Positions 1-10,139 of a stretch of 64,000 nucleotides of DNA are shown piece by piece. Location: contig WPIO01000213.1 of assembly GCA_009760855.2 (NCBI GenBank), positions 259,658 through 323,657 on the forward strand. The letters are read 5' to 3'. Numbering within the stretch: position 1 is the first letter of the stretch; the number at the start of each line of letters is the position of its first letter. The position numbers and the translations under genes were made by a program. A model generated the notes under the pieces. The model saw only the letters and a program-made list of their open reading frames with translations, was not told where the DNA came from and ran no database searches. This stretch comes from Cristatella mucedo (taxonomy: Eukaryota; Bryozoa; Phylactolaemata; Cristatellidae).

Positions 1-2199
1 GGATCTAGTTTAAACAAATCAATAAAACTGTTTCTGTATGCTTCATAACAATCAGCAAGAGGTGTAACGTCTGCAAATAAATAAATATCAGGATAATCTC
101 CTAAATCTTTCATGTTAAAAAATGTTTATACATTTAGTGCATGTTAATAGTCTTCAGCAGTAATACCTTTATCAAAAGTAAGTTAACTATTGAATGCTTT
201 AATCTCTGGAATCTTAGTCTCATTTAATTTATCAAGAGTCCATGTACTCGTAAGGACAAATACCTTTTCTTGTTACAACATCTTTAAGAACCTTCACATC
301 AATATTTAGATATAGTTTTTTAAAGACATCAATTGTAACATCAAAGTTTAAATTTGCTTTATTTAATGAACTAACAATATCACTTAAACCACCAATCATA
401 AAATTAATAGAATCTTTAAACTCAAAATCCTCAAATGACATTGACATATAATTCTCCATATTATGTGCAACAGGTTTACAATCAAGACCAAATTCAGACA
501 TTCCTATAATAATCAAATGAGAGTCGTATCCTTTCAAATTGTATATAAAGATTGGAAGCTTCCAACTAGTTTTTTGAATCTAACAAGTGAGTTACAAAGT
601 TTGTGTGCTGCTCCTCTAAATTTTCCAGTGAAATGACAGTGATCTCTTACTTTAAACTTTCCATTTACATCATTAAATTCTTTTGCACAAATCCAACATT
701 TTATTGCATCATTGAATTGTTGACGAACATCAGAATAAAAAATAATAGGTGCTTCAACGTGATTTAGTAGCTTAATTTTTAATTTATTGGAAGTATTAAT
801 TATAAATTCTAGTTATAATTCAACACAATCCTTCCCTCTGTTGAAAAACTTATCTGTGACATTTCCATTAATATCAACAACGATCGCACATGCCCCACAT
901 GGAACTTGTAACATATTAGTACATGTATCACTGCATTTACATGTTGCTAATTTACTTTTGCAATAAGTTGGATTGATATTGCTAGATACTATACTTTCAT
1001 AACAAACATCACATGTCTTTACATTCAAACTCTCCAAATCTGCATAAAAACATATGGAGCTTTAATTAATTTTGCTTGGTCACTAAAATTTAAAAGTGTA
1101 GTATCTTTTGTTCGACCTGTTTTCCTATTTTCAACAATACCAGGCATTTTTAATTTAGAATAACTAGAGTTAAGGCCTTTACATAAAACTAAATGATTCT
1201 GAAAATCTACATCTGAAAATAGTTTGTCCATACACTTATTACAATAAAATATTGATCCACCTTTATTAGGTTTTCTACAGAGTCCACTAAAATTCTTTAT
1301 CAATGCGTAATGACTGTTTTCAGATTTAGTTATCAATAAAAGATTAATATGTCTATCTGGAATCTTTAATTTTCTTGATACAATCCATAGAGGATATACA
1401 CCTGATTTGTTATTATATTCATAAACATTTATACTAACATTTTAACCTAGTTTTTTAATATCAATTACTTTGAGTGGTCATTCAAGTTGAGATCATGGTT
1501 CATTTAGTTCTTTATAATTACTTCTTAATATATTAATCAAATCAATGTATCTCTCTGGATGTACATTTACAGTATTTATTAATCTCAATATACATCATAA
1601 AGCAGAATAATTCTCTTCATTATTTATGTTGATACAACAACGTTTCTTTGCAAAACCAGTTGGTAATGGTAAATAAGATGAACCTGCTCTAATAATATAT
1701 TCACTAATATTAATCTCAAGACGTTTTACACCGATTAGTCTCCAACCAGAACCCGGATTCTTGTCAATACCTGTATCTATTGGTTCTTTTAAAGATTGTA
1801 ATTGGTCTTAAATAATATTAGTATAATCAGATCTTTTAACAACTGCAACTAACTTAGAACCAGTTACAACACTGTGACTATGTGTGTCAGTTTGATCGTG
1901 ATATAAATGGACTGATATTTTTGTTTGAAATTTAAATGAAGAGAATCTAGTTGTTACTTCTTTAATACATTATTATAACTTCGTATTATACTATTAAAGA
2001 AATCATCCATTTCAGTTGAAGAATAGTCTCTTCCTTTAAGAACATATTTCTCATGTCTCCCACTTGCTCCAGCAAATTCCAATTTAAACTTATGAAGCCT
2101 AGAAGCAATACTTTTACTTGGAGTTATGTCATCAATATTCATTAGCCTTCTTGACTCAGCGTGAAGCGAGTTTCTCTTTTGAGGACTTTTTCGATACAT
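1..2199 (-). pseudogene. Degenerate protein-primed family B DNA polymerase, Polinton/Maverick type, N-terminal half
   Basis: Several minus-strand reading frames in consecutive order (2199-1954, 1336-1025, 1037-813, then about 800-590, 537-232 and on to base 1) carry hallmarks of Polinton-type polymerase B. There is a paired-cysteine segment with 'HYALIKNF' and 'CNKCMD', then 'APYVF' directly before the first exonuclease motif. An endonuclease-VII-like zinc segment follows (VRDHCHFTGK near 620-660), and then the 'YDSHLI' and 'YEYMDS' stretches of the exonuclease domain. In autonomous elements this enzyme copies the element DNA from a protein primer. Here a frameshift falls near 1035 and in-frame stops separate the pieces, so it cannot make a full enzyme. 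The palm domain would lie left of base 1. Base composition is AT-rich, unlike the host genes. Family assignment is by recognised motifs; element type is inference. Confidence 0.8.
1954..2199 (-). pseudogene. N-terminal piece of the Polinton-like polymerase
   Basis: This 81-codon open stretch begins at a true ATG and is the most upstream open part of the polymerase remnant. It is basic and starts with a Lys/Arg/Ser-rich segment. It shows no catalytic motif. The following 600 bases down to 1340 read as short frames broken by stops, and I cannot assign domains in them. It could instead be a separate small gene upstream of the polymerase. Confidence 0.4.
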
Positions 2200-3432
2200 C
2201 TATATTAAGGAAATACATTTTGTCTAATGGAAAAAATAAATAGGACAAAAGTTTTAATGTTGGAGGAAAAGTAAATTATTAGGACGGTTTCACTTTCAAG
2301 GCTTCGAAATCCGAACTTTAGTGAGCCTGAGGAGGATTGAAAGGGGAAATGTCCTAATAAGTTACTTTCCTTACAACACCACTTGCATGCAGCTTGATGC
2401 TATTATGGATGTTGAAGGCCGAATAAAGAGCACACGATGATGCGCTGAAACTATTTCGCGAAGCTGCAGCAAAGATAGATGAATAATACGAAGAGTGTTT
2501 TGGGAAGGCTAGATGGCCATCATCATCGGCATCAAGAGCAAAGAAAGGTACGAGAGATAATGCATAGATAGAATACACGTGGACGTTACGTGGACGTTTC
2601 AGTGACTGTCCTCACTTATTAATCAAACTTGTCATGCTCAGCCTACTGTGATCTGTAGGCATACATATACTGTTAATAGGGATTTCGCTTCCTCGTAAGC
2701 AGACTCAGCCTAATGTTTAGGACATCCTCGTTCAAATAATGTTGTCTTTGCCAGGTTGCATCAATCCTCAAGCGGGAGTACTGCAGAGCTCAGAGGCTTG
2801 GACATCTTGTGAAGGTATGTTAAGAGCGTGTTTTGAGGTTTTTTGCTTGTTAGGTTATATATATACAGGCCGGAAGTTGAATCGTTGACCATCTCCCGGT
2901 CGAATTTGCAAGAGAAGGGATTGCCCGTGGAAATGCTGTTGGTTTCGCCCAGGTGCTCTCCTTAATGATCTCCTTTGATGATTGACGTCAAGGTGCTGCA
3001 TGTTTGACGAGTTGAAGTCGTCAGCTTGAGCCCTTTGGCATACTGAACGTGAAGTGCCTGGATAGAGATTAATTTCTCTTGAATTGTCTACGGAGAAATT
3101 GTATACATGAATTTTACTGCCAACAGGGCACAGTTGGTCGATGGGAATCAACAGTTGCATGATGGTTGCCAAGCTATCGAGGAACTACAAACAGGTAACC
3201 ACTATGTTAATGTAGAGATCGATTTGATTGACTGTTTTTTTCAGCTAAATAAAAATAATTGTTAGCTATATTTATTCAGAGATCAATCAGATTGAAAATG
3301 ATTTAAAAGCACAGCTGAACGACAATGCATTTAGCTCCCTGCAAGAGCATGATTAGCTGCAACAAGATGATGACTGGTCGTCGAGGCGGGCTGCTATATT
3401 TAAAGAAGCTTTGCTGAGAGTCACCGGTGTTA

Positions 3433-3566
3433 ATTTGCCACAGTGCTTTGGCTGCCATGCTAAGCCGGATGTCCGGTGTCAATCGTGTGGTAGCCTCTGT
3501 ACCGACTGCGATATGAGGATCCGCCACAAGTCTCTCCCTCTGCACGACCGGATTGACACCAATTGA
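3433..3566 (+). other. Zinc-binding exon segment of the KDZ-like transposase
   Basis: Eight cysteines and two histidines in CxxC-type spacing are visible, followed by the LPLHDR signature seen in KDZ proteins just before the transposase core. An in-frame TGA follows the conserved 'RIDTN', and another stop lies upstream at about 3350, so this exon no longer reads through. Confidence 0.65.
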
Positions 3567-3829
3567 GATTACCTGCCTGCCAACATCTTTTCATGTAGCA
3601 ATCGAAGTCCTCCTGAAAGGATTGACCTTGGTAAGTAACACCAAGCTTTTGAAATTGACATTTTTTAATGAAAAGTGATAGCTTTTTACTGTATGTCAAA
3701 GGTGAATGGTTTCCTGCGGCAACGGCTGACGGAGGCTTCTGTAACTTTGGAGGCTCCACATATGAGAGTTGATATGAGAGAATTGATAGCAGCTCCTTGC
3801 TTTCAGTGATCACCACCATACAAAGTAGG

Positions 3830-3833
<4 letters not shown>

Positions 3834-3905
<72 letters not shown>
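3834..3905. repeat. (TA)n microsatellite
   Basis: An almost uninterrupted TA dinucleotide run lies in an intron-like part of the KDZ-like locus. Confidence 0.95.
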
Positions 3906-3907
<2 letters not shown>

Positions 3908-4261
3908 GGTCTCAGTTACCTGTCGTCACATGCTTGCACAGAAAGCACTCAACATGTATGGAGGAGAGATTTTTGCCTACGCTTTTTCATCAGGTATAAC
4001 TTACAGAAGATGTGTTATTATGATTTACATAAGGCTGGCCAGGTCTGCATAAGCTTTTAGATTCCAGATGGGGATATGTTCTTCCAACAAGGCGAGCTAT
4101 GTCTGTATGGACGTGGCTTGTCAATACTGGCCGTGGTCCCAGCAGCACAGCAGGCTACTACCTAACGGTTATTGCCCTTAACCTTTTCCCTCCATGATGC
4201 ATGCCAAGGCATCAATTCAATATCACGTCTTCAATTGCCAGGTAAGTTACATTTATTTATC

Positions 4262-4940
4262 ATACTGGCTTACCAGCATGTGCGATCAGGCGATTACAGC
4301 TGGTGCAAAACTCGGCAGCTAGACTTGTCTGTCGCGAGTGTCGCAGTTGCCACATTACTCCACTTCTCGCCGACCTGCACTGGCTACCAGTCAAGCAACG
4401 GATTGACTTCAAGGTTTTGTCGCTCACTTTTAGGTCCCTTCATTCTATGGCTCCAGCCTATCTGTCAGATATACTACCCCATCAGGCCAAGCATCGTACC
4501 ACCCGCTTCTCGGAATCCAACAGTCTAGAAATACCTCGTACAAACCTTAAATCCTTTGGAGACCGTGCATTTAGTTCGTATGCTCCCACAGCCTGGAACT
4601 CCCTCCCGACCTGCGTCAGAACATCCCCTGACCTGACCACATTTAAAAGGAACCGAAAAACACACCTATTAAGGACAGCATTTAGTGGGTCCCTGTGATT
4701 CGTCCTTGATGTGCTTATGCGTGCTGACACTGTGCATGCTGCCACTAACCACATTTGCATGCTGACCCTGTGCATGTCACCCCTAACCATATTGTTCATT
4801 TCGTTCGTTTTTCAAGCATGATTTTACTTACCATTCAATTGCATTTCAATTTGCAGCAAATGTAAAGCGCCTAGACAGAGACTAAGTTCTCTGAGGGCGC
4901 TTTATCAAGTGAATTTTTATTATTATTATTATTATCTGTT
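4262..4940 (+). mobile_element. LINE family A, 3' end (L2/CR1-like), inserted in the KDZ gene
   Basis: The frame at 4303-4698 is the reverse-transcriptase C-terminal region of an L2/CR1-like LINE. It shows 'NSAARLVC', 'HWLPVKQRIDFK', 'APAYLSD' and 'AWNSLP' with the usual spacing. A 3' UTR follows with the recurrent 'ctgacactgtgcatgctgccactaa' segment (shown here in two parts around 4720-4750). Next is a hairpin (AAAGCGCC...GGGCGCTTT, 4863-4905) and a (TTA)n tail to 4935. The copy is strongly 5'-truncated and lies between conserved KDZ motifs at 4215 and 5000. Confidence 0.85.
4863..4935 (+). other. LINE A 3'-terminal hairpin and (TTA)n tail
   Basis: AAAGCGCC pairs with GGGCGCTTT, and the intervening AGACAGAGACTAAGTTCTCTG can form an inner stem. 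The (TTA)n tail follows directly. In L2-like LINEs such a 3' hairpin is the template signal recognised by the reverse transcriptase; this role here is inferred from position and repeated conservation across copies. Confidence 0.7.
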
Positions 4941-5319
4941 ATGTTTTATCAAGTTCGGTATGTGTCATTGACCAAGACATGGTATAAGCAGGTTACTTGG
5001 GGTGGTCGATGGCAAGATGGCTCTGGACTTACAACTGGAGAGAGAGTACTGAGCTAATTTATTGCTTTCTGTCTAAGTGTGGTCAGAGGACAAAATACGT
5101 GACAAAAGCAGGTAAATGGCAACTTCATGCGAATACATAATGAAGGCTACGGCATTGCCGTAAGTCTGAATGATTAAAATAATGTACGTTTTAGTGTTTA
5201 CTTAACCAATCTCGTAGCTGTTGGTATAATTGCTGTCACTTGTGTATGATTTTGAGCTCGAGCTCTTAGGAAACAACTACATCTTATGTTCTTACTGACG
5301 GGTGTCCTTATGTTCGCAG

Positions 5320-5367
5320 GTCGGGAAGAAAGCATTGCCGAAGCTTTTGCAATGCTTTCTTCCCGAC
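5320..5367. repeat. Perfect 19-bp inverted repeat (hairpin)
   Basis: GTCGGGAAGAAAGCATTGC (5320-5338) and its exact reverse complement (5349-5367) flank a 10-base loop. It begins at the acceptor-like CAG of a KDZ exon and lies inside the presumed coding sequence. Confidence 0.9.
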
Positions 5368-6056
5368 TTCTTTTCCGATTCCAAAAGCAGCTGTCTTCTT
5401 TTGGAATTGAAGATATGTAAGTGATAAGCTGGCGAGTTATCTGTCGGTCCAATATAAGAAGGTAAGTGAGGTTATGTTACACTATTAAACAATTGCTACT
5501 CAACGTGTGGTTGCAATACGTATTTCCTAGAACTTTTTTCATTCCAGACATTGGTCATAAGGAACAGTGCCTCCAAAGTGCTTCTGACGCAGCATAAAAG
5601 TGAGCAGTTGTCTGCCTGGAAGACCATGCTTGAGCAATTCGTTTCCTGGGATTCATAAGAGGATCTCGGCAGTGAGGAGCAAATGAAATTAACGTTTGCG
5701 GGTATAAGCCTAAGGAAGATGTGTGTGAATAGGCTAGCAGGTACTGGTGTATATGCACGTCATGGCAACAGTGTTTATGTTGATGCGTGCTTTCTTTTTT
5801 TTGAAGAAGAAGAACGTATGATACTTCGTCAGGAGGTGAGGAACTACCTTGCCTACTACAAAAGCCAGTTAACAGAGTCTAGTGAGCTTGATAATGCTTG
5901 CATCTCGCGTGATTCTCTTCTACTGCTATGTTTATCTGGTTCATGAATAATAGCAGTGCTCACTGCCGGTGCTGCTTTCTCTCTTTCTGCTCTAGTTTGC
6001 AATCGCCCGTTTTGGGGGCGTTAATATTGAGAGATACGTATTGGGGTATTGAGGCT

Positions 6057-6058
<2 letters not shown>

Positions 6059-6098
<40 letters not shown>
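6059..6098. repeat. (GT)n microsatellite
   Basis: A GT dinucleotide run of about 38 bases lies in an intron-like part of the KDZ locus. Confidence 0.95.
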
Positions 6099-6686
6099 AT
6101 GTGTGCCTGTGTGCTGCATGACGGCGTGGTAGTACCTTAAAGGTTGTATCTTTTCACGGCTGCCTATGCGTTAATAGGAATATTGCTGCTGCATTTTCAT
6201 CGCAGCTGTAGACGTCTGTAGACGTTTGGTCACCCAATACGGCCTACAACCAGTGGAGGGTACAGCAGCTGCAGCGAAGGCCGTGGCTAGATTGCATAAG
6301 CAAAAGTTTATATTTGTGCGGCGCCAGCTGCGTGAAGGTGCTGTGCACTTTCATGCAGCATTCAAGGTGACGATATTCCTGTTCATGTTGAGTTGCATGT
6401 GTTGGTCTTGCCGATTTTTCTTGACTGTTAAAGGACCTGTCGTGTTGACTACACTGTTGACTTTGCAGGATCACACTGCCAGCGACAGCGAGGAAGAGCG
6501 CGACGAAGTGGATTGCGACGAAGTGGATTGCGATGAACCGACCGAGTAGGCAGAACTCTGAGTGACCTGTTCCTCCACTGGTTAATGTCGACAGATCGTT
6601 TCATGTAATCATTTCGGAATGAAGTGCAACGAAGTTGAAGGCACGAAACATATTGCTGCTATTGCTGATTTGCCCAACGAGTAAAC

Positions 6687-6694
6687 AAATAAAG
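6687..6694 (+). terminator. Poly(A) signal of the KDZ-like gene
   Basis: An AATAAA hexamer lies about 140 bases beyond the stop codon of the acidic C-terminal exon. Position and orientation suit a polyadenylation signal for the decayed KDZ gene. No cleavage site can be placed from sequence alone. Confidence 0.5.
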
Positions 6695-6719
6695 TATGCA
6701 TACAAGATCTGAACTTGTG

Positions 6720-7500
6720 TTGTCATATATTGTCCGCAGTAGAAACTACCAGCAAACACCATGACACTTCTCGACCTACCTATTCATGCCTGTAAATGTG
6801 TTCCACTGCTTTCATGTCCTCCGTTTACCGAGCAGCAATGACGAACGAGGGTTAGCACGCAAATACGGCCACGAAAAGTAACCTCGCGTCGAGCTGGCCA
6901 ACCTCCGTGGCCGTGTGCGAATGGGAAGCGCCGCTGGAGCACCGCGCTGATTGGCCGTGGCCGTGGTGAAATATGAAAAGGTCATGCCTGTTCTTTTATC
7001 TAGGTAAGGAACTTGCATGACTTGAGACGACGAAGTGGTAGTGCATTTGTGTCTGCTAACAAGGATATATCTATTATGCCGAGGCGACACAGTAGTCAGT
7101 GGCAAGACGACTGTTCCGTCGGTTTGCTTGGTTTTCGATAAAAAGTCTATTATAAATATTTTAAATTATAAAATTACATTACATTAAAATGCACTCGCTG
7201 CTGGTGTAACACGGTGGTCATTGTAGCCAAATGGTTATATAAATACGGATCAACTCTACATTTGGTTTTTCAAAGTAGTCAATATGCTGCATGCATTAAA
7301 TTGCAAGCAATACATTGACCATTACCCATAGTAATGCATGTGGGTGAAGAATCAGTGTGTCCGATCCTAAGCGCGTGCAGTCCCGAATAAATGCCACGCA
7401 AAATGCCCGCAAAGCGCGGCAAGCTGCGAAGAATGACGTCATTTCCGTCAATAAACATGGGCAATAATGGGCAATAATGCTCTACGGAAGGGACATTAAA
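6720..7500. other. No recognisable gene
   Basis: Mixed-composition sequence follows the KDZ poly(A) signal, with a short AT-rich patch near 7135-7190. The open frames here are short and show no family motif. Confidence 0.6.
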
Positions 7501-7504
7501 AAAT

Positions 7505-7660
7505 ATATACATATATAATTCATTTGTATAGCGCCCCAAGAGAACTTAATCTCTATTCAGGCGCTTCACATGTACCTCGGGGCTCGAGCTCACGACCTCG
7601 GTCAGACCTTGGTCGAGGGCGAGCACCTTAACCGCTAGACCAAGTACATAATGAGGACGC
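7505..7660 (-). mobile_element. SINE2: tRNA-derived head fused to LINE-type 3' hairpin
   Basis: Read on minus, the element opens with a tRNA-like head. It has an A-box-like TGGTCTAGCGG and a B-box-like region GAGCTCGAGCC after 'ACCGAGGTCGT'. The body then passes straight into the hairpin GAAGCGCC...GGGGCGCTATACAAAT, which is the 3' end found on LINE families A and C. Extra bases in the anticodon and variable parts exclude a functional tRNA. A second copy lies at 48555-48672. Confidence 0.75.
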
Positions 7661-7699
7661 GTTACGTACCGCTAGGGCGACATGACGTGGATGCTTTCC

Positions 7700-8455
7700 G
7701 GTAGAACGTCTCGGGTCCTGCACAGTAATAGTCTCCACTCTGAACGAAGAAAGCGTTCAAGAACGAACGAAAGACGCTGTAGTCGCTAGGTATACGCACG
7801 TGCAACGAGAAGCCGTACGTTTGAAGCACTCGCCTGTTTAGGTAAAGTTGCCCCCCCCCGTTTATCGCGGTTATTCAGTTCCAGACTATACTGCTACAAG
7901 TGAATTTCCGCAAAGTAGGCTTCTTATTTGCAAAGCTATTATTTTCATAGTTTGTACATAGAAAACCATTTCATGAACCTTAAGTGCAATATTTAATACT
8001 ATCAGAGCCCATTGCATATGAAAAAACACCCCTTAATTCGATACTACACTGGTATTACCTAATGTACCAGACAAAATAAGACGAAATTAGAGATATTACC
8101 CGTAACAAGTATCCTATGATTATTGTTATTATTATTGCAAATTTCATGACGCACACTCGCCGTTCTTGCACACAACCACTAGAAAATGGTGCAAAATGTT
8201 CGGAGAATTGAAGCGAGAAAGATGAGCACATGTACTGCAGAGCAAAGGAGAGCGAGAGGCTAGTGTTCCTCTGAAGGCACGACTGTAGTAGGAGAGTCTT
8301 CAGCTGGTGCAGTGTATGCTAAGCAGTTTCGTCGTCTTCTTCTTCTGAAGGAGTTGTCCTGTAAGCGTGGGCAGTTGATGGTCTGGGTTCGCAGCTCAAG
8401 AACGTCGCGGCACTCATTAACGGACATTATATAATTAATTAAGATAACCTTATAG
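7700..8455. other. No recognisable gene
   Basis: Unique-looking sequence with a C10 run near 7850. No coding motif, RNA gene or transposon signature is seen. Confidence 0.55.
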
Positions 8456-8820
8456 ATTAATATAATCAATTATAAATTATAACTAATTAATTATAAATTT
8501 CATTAACTTAATTTATATTATATTATATTAAATTACTTAATTTATTATACTACTATGTAATATATTATAATACATGTGATTATATTACATTTATATAATT
8601 AAATTATATAATATTATATGAAAATTAAAATCAAAATTAAATTAAATATATTATATAAATATTATAATATATAATAATATATGTAATATATGTGATATAA
8701 TAGTAATAAATAATAGATAATAATTACAGTAACAAGTTAATACAATAATATAAGTAATTAATTAAGTTAATGAAAAATAATCATATAATCTTAATATTGT
8801 ACTAACTGTACTGAGTAACT
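8455..8820. repeat. Extremely AT-rich low-complexity block
   Basis: Nearly pure A/T with TTAAT, TATAAT and ATTAAA words, many locally palindromic. No open frame of note is present. Confidence 0.85.
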
Positions 8821-9640
8821 GTCTTCTCAAATGCGTGAGGAGCCATTTGCAGGGTTCCATCGCTCTACGATGTACATTCCGAAACCACAATGCACACATC
8901 ACTTGCGGGTCTCAATCGCCCACATCGCCTGCCTGTACTTCCTTAGTAGTTCTAACTACGTACGAGAGCTGCTCAAGTGAAGGGGCAACTTTCTCCACCT
9001 GCCACCAAACTCTACCTCGTCCTCACTCGCCAACTGTGTCGTCTTCACGATATCCGCGTCAGTTAAGGGATCTGCGTCGCCAACTGCACTTACTAGTTAT
9101 TGGCACAGTCCTTGGTAGCGTTCTCGTACACCACATTTTCTTGCTAAATACAGTCAGTCCTAGCTTATGAATTTGATAAGGACCGGATAGCTGCAGTCAG
9201 TAGAATTTCCATGAGTCGAAAATGGTATATGATGCGTTCTACTACAGTAACTTCTGACGGTTTAAGACGTCGTTTCTTCCATATTATTTGTGGCTTTGTA
9301 ATCCTAGGTATTGCGTGCGGATTTTGAACTTGCTTTAAATCAATATTTTGATTTGTATACATTGTTTTTGCGTGACAGTAGCCGAGTTTGTATCTCCTAA
9401 TGTCCGTAAGTCAAACCACCGTGATTCCGGAGGGGGCTGGCTGTGTCTGCTTTTCTAGATGCGTGTATCCCCTACATAAGTCCAAGCAAGCGCATCTGCC
9501 ACCCTTTACACGCACACGCTGTCTCATTGCAGATGTAAAATGCATCAACAGCTCCTGCCTTGACATTGGATAAGGACGCCAGTGTCAAGTTAAGTTCGTA
9601 GCTATGTTTGGTCTGTACTTTCATAAGTCACTATTATTAA
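8820..9640. other. No recognisable gene
   Basis: A 111-codon open stretch starts at 8838 but has a Ser/Thr/His-rich composition without motif or conservation evidence, so I do not call it. The rest shows no feature. Confidence 0.5.
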
Positions 9641-10135
9641 TGATAATAATAATGCACTTGATAAAGCGCCCTCAGAGAACTCAGTCTCTCTCCAGGCGCT
9701 TTACATTTGCTGCAAAGGGAAATGCAATTGAATGGTGAGTAATATCATGCTTGATAAGCGAACAAAATGAATAACATGGTTGGGGGACATGCACAGGGTC
9801 AGCACGCAAATGTGGTTAGTGGCAGCATGCACAGTGTCAGCACGCAAAACACATGAAGGACGAATCACAGGGACCCACTAAATGCTATCCTAAATAGGTG
9901 TGTTTTAAAGTTCTTTTTAAATGTGGGTAGGTCGGGGGATGTTCTGACGCAGGTCGGGAGAGAGTTCCAGGCTTTGAGAGCATACGAACTAAAGGCACGG
10001 TCTCCAAATGATTTGAGGTGTGTACGAGGTATTTGTAGACTGTTGGATTCCGAAAAGCGGGTGGTACGATGCTTGGCCTGATGGGAGAGTATATTTGAGA
10101 GATAGGCTGGAGCCATAGAACGAAGGGACAAATGC
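9640..10135 (-). mobile_element. LINE family A, 3' end
   Basis: On minus, the RT C-terminal frame shows 'APAYLSNIL', 'HRTTRFSESN', 'FGDRAF' and 'AWNSLPTCVRTSPDLPTF'. The family 3' UTR follows, then the GCGCCTGGAGAGAG...GGGCGCTTTATC hairpin and an (ATT)n tail at about 9640-9655. It is truncated at its 5' end near 10135. Confidence 0.85.
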
Positions 10136-10139
10136 CTAT

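Larger units (their letters stand above)
2290..6700 (+). pseudogene. KDZ (Kyakuja-Dileera-Zisupton) transposase-like gene, multi-exon, decayed
   Basis: Plus-strand coding islands appear in the order of a KDZ transposase. A Cys-rich zinc segment at 3440-3530 includes CFGCHAKPDVRCQSCG and CTDCD, followed by 'LPLHDR'. 'ALNMYGGEIFAYAF' lies near 3940-3990. 'DVACQYWPWSQ' and 'MHAKA' lie at 4110-4215. 'WGGRWQDGSGLTTGE' lies near 5000-5045. A helical 'LRQEVRNYLAYYK' segment lies at 5820-5865, and an acidic C-terminus (ASDSEEERDEVDCDE) ends at the TAG at 6547-6549. Islands are separated by intron-like DNA with acceptor-like borders (TTCGCAG at 5313-5319, TTTGCAG before 6470) and a donor-like GTATGT at 2816. 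AATAAA occurs at 6688. In-frame stops in the zinc exon (near 3350 and 3566) and an internal LINE fragment mark it as a pseudogene. KDZ enzymes are DNA-transposon transposases. Confidence 0.72.
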
